A stretch of 64,000 nt of DNA from Rhizobium sp. ZPR4 (GTDB taxonomy: Bacteria > Pseudomonadota > Alphaproteobacteria > Rhizobiales > Rhizobiaceae). A program made the translations under genes and the position numbers. The stretch lies in contig NZ_CP157968.1 in NCBI RefSeq assembly GCF_040215725.1, positions 1,302,001-1,366,000 on the forward strand, given 5' to 3'. Shown one piece after another: positions 47,616 through 56,963 of this stretch (the first letter of the stretch is position 1; every line of letters starts with the position of its first letter). The notes under the pieces were generated by a model. It saw nothing but the letters and a program-made list of their open reading frames with translations. It did not search any database and was not told the origin of the DNA.

Positions 47616-48670
47616 AGCCGCTTTCCGCTCGCCTTGTCGAAAAGATGGATACTTGTCGGGTCGATGGCGATTTCGATCTTGTCGCCGAAGCGGATGTTCA
47701 GCCGCTCGCGGAACAGGCAGGAGATTTCCTCGCCGCTGCAATCGAGCTTGGCATAGATCTCAGACCCCGTGCCTTCGACAATGCCGACACGGGCGGACAG
47801 GCCGCTTGCCGCAGCGCGGATATGTTCGGGCCGGATGCCGTAGACGAGCGGACGCCCACCGTGCTGTGCGATCGGAAAGCCTTCCGGCAAGGGCAGGATG
47901 AGACCTTTGTCGCTGCGGAAGACGCCTTCCTCGATCTTGCCGTCGATGAAGTTCATCGAGGGCGAACCGATGAAGCCGGCGACGAAAAGGTTGGCGGGTC
48001 GATCGTAAAGATCGAGCGGCGCGCCGACCTGCTCGATGAGGCCGCCATGCAGCACGACGATCTTGTCGGCCATGGTCATCGCCTCCACCTGGTCATGCGT
48101 CACGTAGATCGTCGTGGTGCCGATGCGCTGATGCATGGACTTGATCTCGCCGCGCATTTGCACGCGCAATTTTGCGTCGAGATTGGAGAGCGGTTCGTCG
48201 AACAGGAAAACCTGCGGATCGCGCACCAACGCTCGCCCCATGGCGACACGCTGGCGCTGGCCGCCGGAAAGCTGGCGAGGCAGGCGATCCAGCAGATTTT
48301 CGAGGCCGAGGATGGCGGCAGCCTTTTGCACCTTGGCGGTGATCTCCGAAGTATTTGCCTTCTTCAGCTTCAGCGCAAAACCCATGTTTTCGGCCACCGT
48401 CATATGCGGATAGAGCGCGTAGTTCTGGAACACCATCGCAATGTCGCGATCGCGCGCCGGAAGATGGCTGACTTCGCGCCGGCCGATGCGGATCTCACCA
48501 TCGCTGACCTCTTCGAGCCCGGCGATCATGCGCAGCAGCGTGGACTTGCCGCAGCCCGAGGGGCCGACGAGGACGACGAATTCGCCGTCAGCGATATCGA
48601 CGCTGATATCGTGAATGACCTTCACCTGACCGTAGCGCTTCTGGATATTCTGTATGTTGACGGGTGCCAT
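47612..48670 (-). CDS. Sugar ABC transporter ATP-binding protein (UgpC type)
   Basis: 352 aa from the ATG at 48670 (ACAGGA upstream). Complete ABC motifs: [66 protein letters not shown], plus a C-terminal MalK/TOBE domain (GIRPEHIRAAASGLSARVGIVEGTGSEIYAKL). A second copy of the family in this window, about 50% or more similar to the product of 3884-4957. It serves the two permeases encoded just upstream. Confidence 0.92.
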   Translation of the reverse strand: MAPVNIQNIQKRYGQVKVIHDISVDIADGEFVVLVGPSGCGKSTLLRMIAGLEEVSDGEIRIGRREVSHLPARDRDIAMVFQNYALYPHMTVAENMGFALKLKKANTSEITAKVQKAAAILGLENLLDRLPRQLSGGQRQRVAMGRALVRDPQVFLFDEPLSNLDAKLRVQMRGEIKSMHQRIGTTTIYVTHDQVEAMTMADKIVVLHGGLIEQVGAPLDLYDRPANLFVAGFIGSPSMNFIDGKIEEGVFRSDKGLILPLPEGFPIAQHGGRPLVYGIRPEHIRAAASGLSARVGIVEGTGSEIYAKLDCSGEEISCLFRERLNIRFGDKIEIAIDPTSIHLFDKASGKRL

Positions 48671-48701
48671 GAATGTGATCCTGTCCAAAAGGTGAGGCGG
48701 G

Positions 48702-49517
48702 TCATTTGACGGCGCCGGCCGTCAGGCCGGCGATGATCTGGCGCTGCGCGAACATCGTCAGCACGAGAACCGGCAGCGTCACGATCAAGGCGGCCGCAGC
48801 AAGCGGTCCCCAGCTCACCTGCTCGAAGGAGAGCATGTTGTAGACGGCAACGGGCAATGTGCGGGTCTCGCGGCTCGCAAGCACGATGCCGAAGACGAAA
48901 TTGTTCCACGAGAAGATCACGGAGAGAATGAACGCGACGACGATGCCGGGCCGGGCGATCGGCAAGGCGACCAGACGGAAAACCTGCCATGGCGTTGCGC
49001 CATCGATGCTTGCTGCCTCCTCGAGCTCCATCGGCGTCGTCTCGAAATAACCGATCATGATCCAGACGACGATGGGGACCGTGACGACGAGATGGATGAT
49101 GATCTGCGGCCAGAGCGTTCCGAGCAGATTGAGCCATTGGAACAGCAAAAACAGCGGGATGAGGAAGGAAAGACCCGGCGTCATGCGGGCAATCATGATG
49201 ACGATTGCCGATTTTTCCGCCTTCAGCCGGGCAATGCCATAGCCGGCCGGCACGCCGATGATAAGCGCGAGCAGGGTGGCTGCTCCCGTCACAAGAATGG
49301 AGTTCCAGAAATAAAGGAAGAAGTTGTTTTCCTGGAAGACATTGACGTAGTTCGTCCAGGCAATGCGATCGGGAATGAGGATCGGCGGATAGGCCCCGTT
49401 GTCGATCTCATATTTCAGCGACAGCGAGATCATCCAGAGAAAGAACAGGACAACCGGCGAGACGATGACCAGGGCCACGAAGAACAGGCCGATGCGGTTG
49501 AGTGTCGAGCGCTTCAT
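48702..49517 (-). CDS. Carbohydrate ABC transporter permease (MalG type)
   Basis: 271 aa, six spans, EAA loop LEEAASIDGATPWQVFRLVALPIARPGIV, ending AGLTAGAVK as in MalG-type permeases. It begins 1 bp after the MalF-type permease stop, so the two are coupled. Inner-membrane channel half for the unknown sugar. Confidence 0.92.
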   Translation of the reverse strand: MKRSTLNRIGLFFVALVIVSPVVLFFLWMISLSLKYEIDNGAYPPILIPDRIAWTNYVNVFQENNFFLYFWNSILVTGAATLLALIIGVPAGYGIARLKAEKSAIVIMIARMTPGLSFLIPLFLLFQWLNLLGTLWPQIIIHLVVTVPIVVWIMIGYFETTPMELEEAASIDGATPWQVFRLVALPIARPGIVVAFILSVIFSWNNFVFGIVLASRETRTLPVAVYNMLSFEQVSWGPLAAAALIVTLPVLVLTMFAQRQIIAGLTAGAVK

Positions 49518-49518
49518 C

Positions 49519-50454
49519 TCAATGTCCCTCCGCGTCCGTCCATTTCGTCCGCTGCCGCATCATCAGGAGGATGAAGGAGAGCGCGACGATGAGGATGAAG
49601 AACACCACCGCCATGGCCGAGCCATAGCCGATGTCGTAATAGGAAAAGGCGGTATTATAGAGGTAGATGTTGATCGTCTCGGATGCCGTTCCCGGGCCGC
49701 CCTGCGTCATCGCGTAGATGATGTCGAAGCTCTTGATCGCGTCGATGCCGCGAATAATGACGGCGATCATCAGGAAGGGTGAGATCATCGGCAGCGTCAA
49801 ATAACGGAATTTCTGCCAGGCATTGGCGCCATCGATTTCGGCGCTTTCATAGGGTTCGCGCGGCACGGAGGCGAGGCCGCCGAGCACGATCAGCATGACC
49901 AGCGGCGTCCATTGCCAGACCTCGACCAGAACGAGCGAAGGAATGACGCTGGACTGATTGTAGATCCATTCCTGCGGTCCGATCCCGACCAGGGACAGCA
50001 GGTAGTTGAGCACGCCGAGCTGTGGGTGGAACATCATCGTCCAGACCAGAGCCACGGCGACGGGTGTTGCCATCATCGGCATGACGAAGATGCCGCGCAG
50101 GAATCCGCGCAGCGGAAAGTTTGCATCGAAGATCAGCGCGGCCAGCGTGCCGAAGATCAACGGGCCGACGACGGACAGCACGGTATAGAGCACCGTGTGC
50201 CATAGCGATTCCCAGAAGCGCATGTCGGTCGCCAGTCGGACATAATTGTCCCAGCCGACGAAGCTCTGCGATTGGCCGAGCGTCCATTTGTTCACGCTCA
50301 TCCACAGGGTGAAGACCCAGGGAAAGACGATGACGGCGGCAATCACGATCAGCGCGGGAACGACGAAGGGCCAGTAGTTGGGAGCAAGCCGATGCGGCTT
50401 GCTCCTTCCTTCAGCCGCTTTGGCGGCGTTATCTTCGATACTCACGGAGGCCAT
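49519..50454 (-). CDS. Carbohydrate ABC transporter permease (MalF type)
   Basis: 311 aa. The ATG at 50454 shares one base with the binding-protein stop (TAATG). A cytoplasmic N-terminus is followed by six spans (FVVPALIVIAAVIVFPWVFTLWMSV first) and the EAA loop EPYESAEIDGANAWQKFRYLTLPMI. The frame is open far upstream, but that part is not permease-like. Confidence 0.92.
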   Translation of the reverse strand: MASVSIEDNAAKAAEGRSKPHRLAPNYWPFVVPALIVIAAVIVFPWVFTLWMSVNKWTLGQSQSFVGWDNYVRLATDMRFWESLWHTVLYTVLSVVGPLIFGTLAALIFDANFPLRGFLRGIFVMPMMATPVAVALVWTMMFHPQLGVLNYLLSLVGIGPQEWIYNQSSVIPSLVLVEVWQWTPLVMLIVLGGLASVPREPYESAEIDGANAWQKFRYLTLPMISPFLMIAVIIRGIDAIKSFDIIYAMTQGGPGTASETINIYLYNTAFSYYDIGYGSAMAVVFFILIVALSFILLMMRQRTKWTDAEGH

Positions 50455-51785
50455 TATCCCTCGCTTCGTGCCAGCACCGGCTCGAACTGGGCGGTTGCTG
50501 TTTTCAGTTCGACTGCCGGATCTGCACCGCCGATCATGTTCGTCAGCCCAACGCCATAGATGTCGCGGAACTCGGTGACCGGGATGATAACGGGTAATGC
50601 CAGCTGGGAGACCTTGGCGGAGCCGGCGACGGCATCGAGCCAGGCGCCCGGCATCTTCACGCCCTCGCGAACCTTCTGATCCTCCAGAATGGACTGGCGG
50701 AAGGGAACGCCGGCGCCGGCCTGCAAGAGGCGCGCGCCCATGTCGTGCGAGATCGCCCATTGGCAGAAGAGGTAGGCGGCTTCCTTCTTCTGGCTGGCGG
50801 CAGTGACGCCGATGCCATCGCCGGTCGTGGCGGCTGCCTGTGCATTCGGCCCCTTCGGCATGATGCCATAGCCGACCTGGCCGACGACGCGCGACTTTTC
50901 CGGGTTTTCGATCGGCGGCGCAAAGCCGACGCCATCGAGCCACATGCCGATCTTGCCCTGCAGGAAGGCCGATTGCGCTTCTGCCCAGTTGAAGCCCGAA
51001 ACGCCGGGAGGTGCGGATTTCGTCATCAGGCGCTGATAGAGCTTGGCAGCATCCACGGCCCCTTGCGATTCCGTCTGGAGCTTACCGTCGGCCGAAAGTG
51101 GCGTCGCGCCATAGCCGAGCATGAAGGTCGTCCAGACCGGCGTATTGGCGTTCTTCAGGCCACGGGCGACAAAGCCATAAGTGTTGGTCGATTTGTCCGT
51201 CAGCGCCTCGGCGGCCTTGGCCATATCTTCGAAAGTTTCGGGATAGGCAAGGCCCTTCTTCTCGAACAAGGCCTTGTTCCAGTAGATGATCCAGTAGTCG
51301 ACCGAGAAGGGCAGCGAGCGCATGACGCCCGAGGAGTCCTTGGCGAACTTCAGGCCTGCCTCGGCAAAGTCGCTTTCCGTCAGCGAGGGATCGGTGAGCG
51401 ATGGGTCCTTCATGAAGCCGCTGATATCGGCAAGCCAGCCGCCCTTTTCGAACTGGCGCTTCTGGACGTGATAGCTCAGATGCACGACGTCAAAGCTCGG
51501 CTTGCCGGAGCTGAGCTCGATCGTGGTCTTCTGGCGCTGCTGCTGTTCCGGCGTTGCCTCGGCGTTGACCTTGATGCCCGTCAGCGCCTCGAACTCGCTC
51601 AAATATTTGAGGATCGTTTCGCTGCGCGGGCTTTTGATCAGATTGACCTCGAGCGTCGTGCCGGAAAAGCGCTTCCAGTCGACGGCGGCCGAGGCGGTGC
51701 GCGCACCGAAAAGGCTCGCTGCTCCGAGTGCTGCCGTGCCGGCCATGAAGCCGCGACGTGTCGGATTGAAAAATGATGATGACAT
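50454..51785 (-). CDS. Extracellular sugar-binding protein (family 1 SBP), Tat-type signal
   Basis: 443 aa from the ATG at 51785 (GGAGGAGG upstream). The N-terminus NPTRRGFMAGTAALGAASLFGARTASA is a twin-arginine signal, so the protein may be folded before export, unlike the Sec-type binding protein of the other operon. The mature part: LEVNLIKSPRSETILKYLSEFEALTGIKVN, KPSFDVVHLSYHVQKRQFEKGGWLADISGFM, RSLPFSVDYWIIYWNKALFEKKGLAYPETFEDMAKAAEAL, FLQGKIGMWLDGVGF. Ligand unknown. Confidence 0.92.
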   Translation of the reverse strand: MSSSFFNPTRRGFMAGTAALGAASLFGARTASAAVDWKRFSGTTLEVNLIKSPRSETILKYLSEFEALTGIKVNAEATPEQQQRQKTTIELSSGKPSFDVVHLSYHVQKRQFEKGGWLADISGFMKDPSLTDPSLTESDFAEAGLKFAKDSSGVMRSLPFSVDYWIIYWNKALFEKKGLAYPETFEDMAKAAEALTDKSTNTYGFVARGLKNANTPVWTTFMLGYGATPLSADGKLQTESQGAVDAAKLYQRLMTKSAPPGVSGFNWAEAQSAFLQGKIGMWLDGVGFAPPIENPEKSRVVGQVGYGIMPKGPNAQAAATTGDGIGVTAASQKKEAAYLFCQWAISHDMGARLLQAGAGVPFRQSILEDQKVREGVKMPGAWLDAVAGSAKVSQLALPVIIPVTEFRDIYGVGLTNMIGGADPAVELKTATAQFEPVLARSEG

Positions 51786-51845
51786 TCCGTTCCTCCTCCT
51801 TTGGCCGAGAATCTCCTCATTCGCGGCGTCGTTATGCAAAGCTGT

Positions 51846-52505
51846 TTACATCTTCAATGCGCGATCCCGTGCTCCGCTGATGTGGGATACGAGAGCGGTA
51901 ACGGCTTCCTCGGCGGATCGTCGCTCAATGGCCTCAAGCACTTTCAAATGCTCTTCCATGACGGGACCGACATGGCCGTTGATGCGGAACCTGTCCTGGC
52001 TGATCAGCCGCATCTTGATCGAATTGACCCGATAGGCATTCGAGATGATCGTATTGCCAAGCGCGTCGATGAACGCGTCATGCATGCCCCAATCCACCGA
52101 CTGCGCATGGATCTCCAGTTCCTGCGAATTGTCGCCGGAACGGATCGCATCGGCAATATCGCGATGGTCCTTCAAAAGCTTGGCAATCGTCTCGTCGGAG
52201 GCCGAATAGGTGAACAGCGCGACGGCCTCCTTCTCCAGAAAAAGACGAAGCTGGAAGGCCTCACGGATCAGGTCGAGATCGATATGGGCGATCTGCAAGC
52301 CGCGCTGTGGAACCGTCTTGATCAGCCCTTCCGCTTCCAGGCGCGGGATCAATTCGCGGATCGCGCCAAGCGTCAGTCCCGTCAATTCGACCAGCCGTCG
52401 TTGCGAGATGAATTGCCCAGGGCGAACGTCGCGCGCCAAAAGATGGCGCGTGAAGCTCTCATAGGCCTTCTCTCTCAACGTCGGCTGTTCGCCTGGTCCG
52501 TCCAT
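51846..52505 (-). CDS. GntR-family regulator with FCD domain
   Basis: 219 aa. HTH: REKAYESFTRHLLARDVRPGQFISQRRLVELTGLTLGAIRELIPRLEAEGLIKTVPQRGLQI, FCD domain: DLIREAFQLRLFLEKEAVALFTYSAS and MHDAFIDALGNTIISNAYRV...MEEHLKVLEAIERRSAEEAVTALVSHI. It lies between the DapA-like gene (22 bp) and the binding protein (60 bp) in one operon, so it probably represses this sugar-acid operon. Metal-binding Asp/His residues typical of FCD domains are seen only in part. Confidence 0.9.
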   Translation of the reverse strand: MDGPGEQPTLREKAYESFTRHLLARDVRPGQFISQRRLVELTGLTLGAIRELIPRLEAEGLIKTVPQRGLQIAHIDLDLIREAFQLRLFLEKEAVALFTYSASDETIAKLLKDHRDIADAIRSGDNSQELEIHAQSVDWGMHDAFIDALGNTIISNAYRVNSIKMRLISQDRFRINGHVGPVMEEHLKVLEAIERRSAEEAVTALVSHISGARDRALKM

Positions 52506-52526
52506 CGGCAGCTCCGGGCTGTTCGG

Positions 52527-53411
52527 TTAGGCCGCCTTGGCGCGAAACAAGGCGCCAAAGGAAGCAAAGAGCGTGTCAGAATCTTGACTGTTCAATGCCA
52601 CGAGTGGTGGGCGCACGGCAAGCCAGCTATCGTCTTCCGTCAAACGGGCGAGAATTGCCTTGATCGAGGGAATGATCGGATAGTTCAGCAGCTGCTCGAC
52701 GAAGCGCTCGACATTGGCGTCATCGATGCCCTTTTCCGCCATAGCCTGGACTTCGCGGGGAAGGAGATTTGCCATGCCGGAGATGGCACCTTGTCCGCCG
52801 AGGCGAACTCCACGGGCCAAGTGCCTCTCGTCGCCGATCAGAATGATGAGATCGCCATGGGTTTTCAGCAATTCCTCGGTATAGGGCCAATCGCCGGAGG
52901 AATCCTTGACGCCGACGACGACATCCGGAAATGCCGTGCGCAGGCGGCCGACGAGGGAAATGGAAAGCGGCACCATCGTCACCGACGGAATATTATAGAC
53001 GATCACGTCGCGGGCATGCGTGCCCAGCATGATGAAAACGGCTGCGAACCATTTGAAGAGGCCATCGTCGCTGACGTTCTTGAAGTAGGAGGGCGGTGCG
53101 AGAAGAATATTGCGGACGCCCTGTGCCAGCGCATGCCCAGCCTGGGCTGCGGCATCTTCGGCAGCATCGACGAGCACGCCCATGACGATCTGTTCAGGCG
53201 CGATACCGGCGGCCATCATGGCGGCGAGAACCTGCTGGCGCTCCTGCATCCCGATCGAGGCGCCTTCGCCGGTGGTGCCAAAAAGCGTGACGCTTTTGCA
53301 GCCATTGGCAAGACTATGCTTCGCCTGTTCGATCACGCCCGGAATTGCGATCTCGCCATCCGCATCGAAGGGCGTTGTCAGGGCGGCCGACAGGCCAAAA
53401 TTCTCACTCAT
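52527..53411 (-). CDS. DapA/KDG-aldolase superfamily protein
   Basis: 294 aa, a full-length class I aldolase barrel: LFGTTGEGAS with GTTGE at 45-49, Tyr139 in VIVYNIPSVTMVPLS, and the Schiff-base Lys169 in VVVGVKDSSGDW. Enzymes of this superfamily split 2-keto-3-deoxy sugar acids, N-acetylneuraminate or make dihydrodipicolinate. With a sugar ABC importer and a PfkB kinase in the same operon, a catabolic keto-acid aldolase is far more likely than lysine synthesis. First gene of the operon. Confidence 0.87.
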   Translation of the reverse strand: MSENFGLSAALTTPFDADGEIAIPGVIEQAKHSLANGCKSVTLFGTTGEGASIGMQERQQVLAAMMAAGIAPEQIVMGVLVDAAEDAAAQAGHALAQGVRNILLAPPSYFKNVSDDGLFKWFAAVFIMLGTHARDVIVYNIPSVTMVPLSISLVGRLRTAFPDVVVGVKDSSGDWPYTEELLKTHGDLIILIGDERHLARGVRLGGQGAISGMANLLPREVQAMAEKGIDDANVERFVEQLLNYPIIPSIKAILARLTEDDSWLAVRPPLVALNSQDSDTLFASFGALFRAKAA

Positions 53412-53510
53412 ACGATCCTCCCGATCTTGTGGGATTAGTGCGTATCACACTGACATGTTAGTTGTAAAGTGAAGTTCGTTTCAGTGACGAATATGTGATT
53501 TACTGCTGTG

Positions 53511-53540
53511 AAAAAAGGGCGGCGAAGGAACGTCCGCCGC
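53511..53540 (-). terminator. Terminator of the nucleobase-import operon
   Basis: GCGGCG (53519-53524) pairs with CGCCGC (53535-53540), and on the minus strand the stem is followed by CC and six U. It separates the operon ending at 53668 from the DapA-like operon that begins at 53411. Confidence 0.7.
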
Positions 53541-53667
53541 GACGAATATCGGATATGCGGCATGTTCTTGCCATCGAAACCTTGGAACAGACGATGTTAA
53601 GCTCGGCCGTGTGAAGAAGCACGATCAGCGACATCGCAATGGTATAGCCTATCAGGCAAAAGAGAGG

Positions 53668-54960
53668 CTATTTCCCGACAGGCACGTAGTCGAGCCCGCC
53701 ATCGATCTTTGACGGTCGGCCATCGAGAAAGAGTTCGCCGATACGAGGTGCTGAGCGGGCGATGACCTTGCCGCGCTTGACGACGGCAAGACGATTGGGT
53801 TTCAGGCGGAGCGCTTCCAGCGTATCGACGGCCTGCAGCACAACGAAATCGGCATTGCAGCCCTTTTCCAGGCCGTAACCTTCAAGGCCAAGCGTCTTGG
53901 CGGAGTTGACCGTGAGTGCGTCGAAGATCTTCTTCTTGTCTTCGATGCCGGCCATTTGCGCGACGTGGATGGCCATATGCCCGACTTCGAGCATGTCGCC
54001 CGAGCCCATCGAATACCAGGGGTCCATCACGCAATCATGGCCGAAGGAAACGTTGAGCCCGGCTTCCATCAATTCGCGCACGCGCGTCATGCCGCGACGC
54101 TTGGGATAGGTGTCGTGCCGGCCCTGCAGCATGATGTTGATCAGCGGATTGGGAATGACGTTGATCTTCGCTTCCGCCATCAGGGGAATAAGCTTGGAAA
54201 CGTAATAATTGTCCATCGAATGCATCGAGGTCAGATGCGAACCGGCAACGCGGCCCTGCAGCCCGAAGCGGACCGTTTCTGCCGCGAGCGTCTCGATGTG
54301 GCGAGACATCGGGTCGTCGGTCTCGTCGCAATGCATATCGACAGGCAGGCCGCGGTCGGCGGCAATCCTGCACAGCGCTTCGACCGACGCTCTGCCTTCA
54401 TCCATGGTGCGCTCGAAATGCGGAATGCCGCCGACGATATCGACGCCCATGTCAAGCGCGCGTTCAAGGGAAGCTACGCCATCCTTGGCACGGTAATAGC
54501 CATCTTGCGGGAAAGCCACGAGCTGCAGGTCGATATAGGGTTTGACCCTGTCCTTCACCTCCAGAAGCGCCTCAGCCGTCACCAGCTTGGGATCGGAGGT
54601 GTCGACATGGCTGCGGATGAACAGCAGTCCTTGCGTGACGGCCAGATCGCAATAGCGCAGCGCACGCTCGACGAGCTCTTCGTTCGTCACGATCGGGCGC
54701 AATTCCCCCCAAAGGGCGATGCCCTCCAGAAGCGTGCCGGAAACATTCATACGCGGCAGGCCGAGTGAAAGCGTTGCGTCCATATGGAAATGCGGATCGA
54801 CAAAGGGTGGGCTCACCAGCCGGTTGGTCGCATCGATTTCGTCCTTCGTCTCGGCGGTGATCGAGGCTTCGACTGCTGCGATCTTGCCATCCTTGACCGC
54901 GATGTCGATGCCTTTGCGGCCATCGGGCAGATTGGCATTGCGAATGATCAGATCGAACAT
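53668..54960 (-). CDS. Cytosine-deaminase-like amidohydrolase
   Basis: 430 aa. Amidohydrolase motifs: PPFVDPHFHMD (H57, H59), SHVDTSDPKL, MHCDETDDP (H210, with E213), SFGHDCVMDPWYSMG (H308-D309). These match the cytosine/isoguanine deaminase (CodA) branch, a metal-dependent deaminase acting on ring amino groups. With a Nup-type ABC importer and an amidase in the operon, it may deaminate an imported N-heterocycle and release ammonia. The exact substrate is unknown: related enzymes act on cytosine, creatinine and similar rings. It begins 15 bp after the permease stop. Confidence 0.85.
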   Translation of the reverse strand: MFDLIIRNANLPDGRKGIDIAVKDGKIAAVEASITAETKDEIDATNRLVSPPFVDPHFHMDATLSLGLPRMNVSGTLLEGIALWGELRPIVTNEELVERALRYCDLAVTQGLLFIRSHVDTSDPKLVTAEALLEVKDRVKPYIDLQLVAFPQDGYYRAKDGVASLERALDMGVDIVGGIPHFERTMDEGRASVEALCRIAADRGLPVDMHCDETDDPMSRHIETLAAETVRFGLQGRVAGSHLTSMHSMDNYYVSKLIPLMAEAKINVIPNPLINIMLQGRHDTYPKRRGMTRVRELMEAGLNVSFGHDCVMDPWYSMGSGDMLEVGHMAIHVAQMAGIEDKKKIFDALTVNSAKTLGLEGYGLEKGCNADFVVLQAVDTLEALRLKPNRLAVVKRGKVIARSAPRIGELFLDGRPSKIDGGLDYVPVGK

Positions 54961-54975
54961 GAAAGGCTCCTCGGA

Positions 54976-55917
54976 TTATCTCTCGCCACGGCGATAGGGT
55001 TGCATCAGCGCCTGCGGCACGCGCGCTCGCCTGCTCATGATGGCAAGGGCGACAATGGACAGAATATATGGCGTCATCAGGAAGATCTGATAGGGCACGC
55101 CCTGGACTGCGGTCTGCAGGCGCAGTTGGAAAGCGTCGAAGAAGGCGAAGAGCAGGGCGCCGAACAGCGCTCGGCCCGGCCGCCAGGATGAAAAGACGAC
55201 GAGCGCGATGCAGATCCAGCCGCGGCCCTGCACCATGGTCGGAAAGAAGCTGTTGAAGGCCGACAAGGTCAGGAAGGCGCCGCCCATGCCCATCAGGGCG
55301 CTGCCCGCAATGATGGCACCATAGCGGATCCTCATCGGATTGAGGCCCTGAGCCTCCGCTGCATGTGGATTTTCGCCGGTCATGCGGATAGCAAGCCCGA
55401 TCGGCGTGCGGAAGATGAGATAGGCCATGACGAGCGCGACCAGGATCGCCAGATAGGTTGGCGCCGTCTGTGTGAAAAGCGCGGGACCGATGAAGGGCAG
55501 GGTGGAAAGCCCTGGAATGGCGATCGGTTGGAACGGCGTGATAGTTGGCGGCGTTCCGGCAACCGGCACGATTAGCCGGAAGACATAATAACTGAAGCTG
55601 GATGCGAAAAGCGTGACGCCGAGGCCAGAGACATGCTGCGACAGGCCAAGCGTGACCGTCAGTACCGAATGCAAAAGCCCGAAAATACCGCCGGCGATCG
55701 CTGCGACAAGGAGGCCGGTCCACAGGTCCGCGCCATGATAAACCGAGAGCCAGCCGATCATCGCGCCGAAGGTCATGATGCCCTCGATGCCGAGATTGAG
55801 GACGCCGGCTCGCTCGCAAAGCAGCGCGCCGAGCGTGCCGAAGATCAGGGGCGTTGCAATCCGCAATACGGCAGCCCAAAGTCCGGCTGAAGCAATGATG
55901 TCGATCAGGGTGCTCAT
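54976..55917 (-). CDS. ABC transporter permease (NupQ-type)
   Basis: 313 aa, eight to ten hydrophobic segments. RIATPLIFGTLGALLCERAGVLNLGIEGIMTFGAMIGW and GAIIAGSALMGMGGAFLTLS are characteristic of purine/nucleoside ABC permeases (NupQ, BPD_transp_2). The gene overlaps the other permease by 4 bp. Confidence 0.9.
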   Translation of the reverse strand: MSTLIDIIASAGLWAAVLRIATPLIFGTLGALLCERAGVLNLGIEGIMTFGAMIGWLSVYHGADLWTGLLVAAIAGGIFGLLHSVLTVTLGLSQHVSGLGVTLFASSFSYYVFRLIVPVAGTPPTITPFQPIAIPGLSTLPFIGPALFTQTAPTYLAILVALVMAYLIFRTPIGLAIRMTGENPHAAEAQGLNPMRIRYGAIIAGSALMGMGGAFLTLSAFNSFFPTMVQGRGWICIALVVFSSWRPGRALFGALLFAFFDAFQLRLQTAVQGVPYQIFLMTPYILSIVALAIMSRRARVPQALMQPYRRGER

Positions 55918-56963
55918 CGGCGGATCCTGTACTGCGTAAAGAACAAGGCGATCAGCATGGTCAGCAGCGACAGGGCGACCGTGACGTCGGCGATATAGGT
56001 GGGAATGCCGAGGCTGCGGCTCATGCCGTCAGCGCCGACGAACATGGTCGCGGTGAAGATCGCCGCAAGCACCACCCCAAGCGGGTTGAGGTTTGCAAGC
56101 ATCGCAACGACGATGCCGGCATAGCCGAAGCCGGGCGACAGATCGGTAGTGACATAGCCTTTGACGCCCATCACTTCGATCGCGCCGGCAAGGCCTGCAA
56201 GTCCGCCCGAAAGACAGGCGACCTTGACGAGGGTCGAGCCGAGGCGAACCCCTGCAAAGACGGCGCCCGACGGGTTGAGGCCGGCCGCCCGCGATTGCAT
56301 GCCGAAAACGGTGCGCGACTGGACGAAATAGACGATCGCTGCAATGACAATCGCAATCACAAAACCGATATGGAGGCGCGAGCGCGCGATCAGCTTTGGC
56401 AGCATGGCGTGGTCGACAAGAGCCTGGGACTGCGGCCAGCCGAATGCCGTCGGGTCTTTCAGCACGCCGTCGATCAGCATGGAGACGAAGAGAACGGCGA
56501 TGAAATTCAAAATGAGGCTCGTCACGACTTCATCGACGGAGAAGCGAAGTCGCAGCCATAAAGGCACCAGGATCAGGATCATGCCGGCAATGGCGCCGAT
56601 CACCATCAGGAGCGGGATGAGGATAGGTCCGGGTACTCCGGCGAGCATCTTCGACCCGAAGGCTGCAACGGCGATGGCGCCGAAATAGAATTGCCCTTCG
56701 GCGCCGATGTTCCAGAGGCGGGCGCGAAAAGCGACTGCGGCGGCGAGCCCCGTCAAAATCAACGGCGTCGCGCGGGTCAGCGTCTCCGTGGCCGAGAGCC
56801 GAGAACCGAAGGCGCCCAAAAGGATTCTGCGGTAGGCTTCCAGGACCGGAGCGCCCGCAATCGCAATCAGGATGCCGGCTAAGGCGAGCGCTGCGACGAT
56901 CGCGAGCAGAGGGGCAAGGATCATCATGTGGATTGGGCGGTGTTCGCGCCGTTCAAACCGCAT
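55914..56963 (-). CDS. ABC transporter permease (NupP-type)
   Basis: 349 aa with about ten hydrophobic segments: MMILAPLLAIVAALALAGILIAIAGAPVLEAYRRILLGAFGS, TRATPLILTGLAAAVAFRARLWNIGAEGQFYFGAIA, LDEVVTSLILNFIAV-like (SVDEVVTSLILNFIAVLF). NIGAEGQF is a hallmark of NupP-type permeases of nucleoside importers. It overlaps the ATPase end by 11 bp. Confidence 0.9.
   Translation of the reverse strand: MRFERREHRPIHMMILAPLLAIVAALALAGILIAIAGAPVLEAYRRILLGAFGSRLSATETLTRATPLILTGLAAAVAFRARLWNIGAEGQFYFGAIAVAAFGSKMLAGVPGPILIPLLMVIGAIAGMILILVPLWLRLRFSVDEVVTSLILNFIAVLFVSMLIDGVLKDPTAFGWPQSQALVDHAMLPKLIARSRLHIGFVIAIVIAAIVYFVQSRTVFGMQSRAAGLNPSGAVFAGVRLGSTLVKVACLSGGLAGLAGAIEVMGVKGYVTTDLSPGFGYAGIVVAMLANLNPLGVVLAAIFTATMFVGADGMSRSLGIPTYIADVTVALSLLTMLIALFFTQYRIRR

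Noticed and set aside
51801..53438. 545-codon plus-strand frame opposite the GntR and DapA-like genes
   Set aside because: Spans two real genes and an intergenic gap; no motifs.
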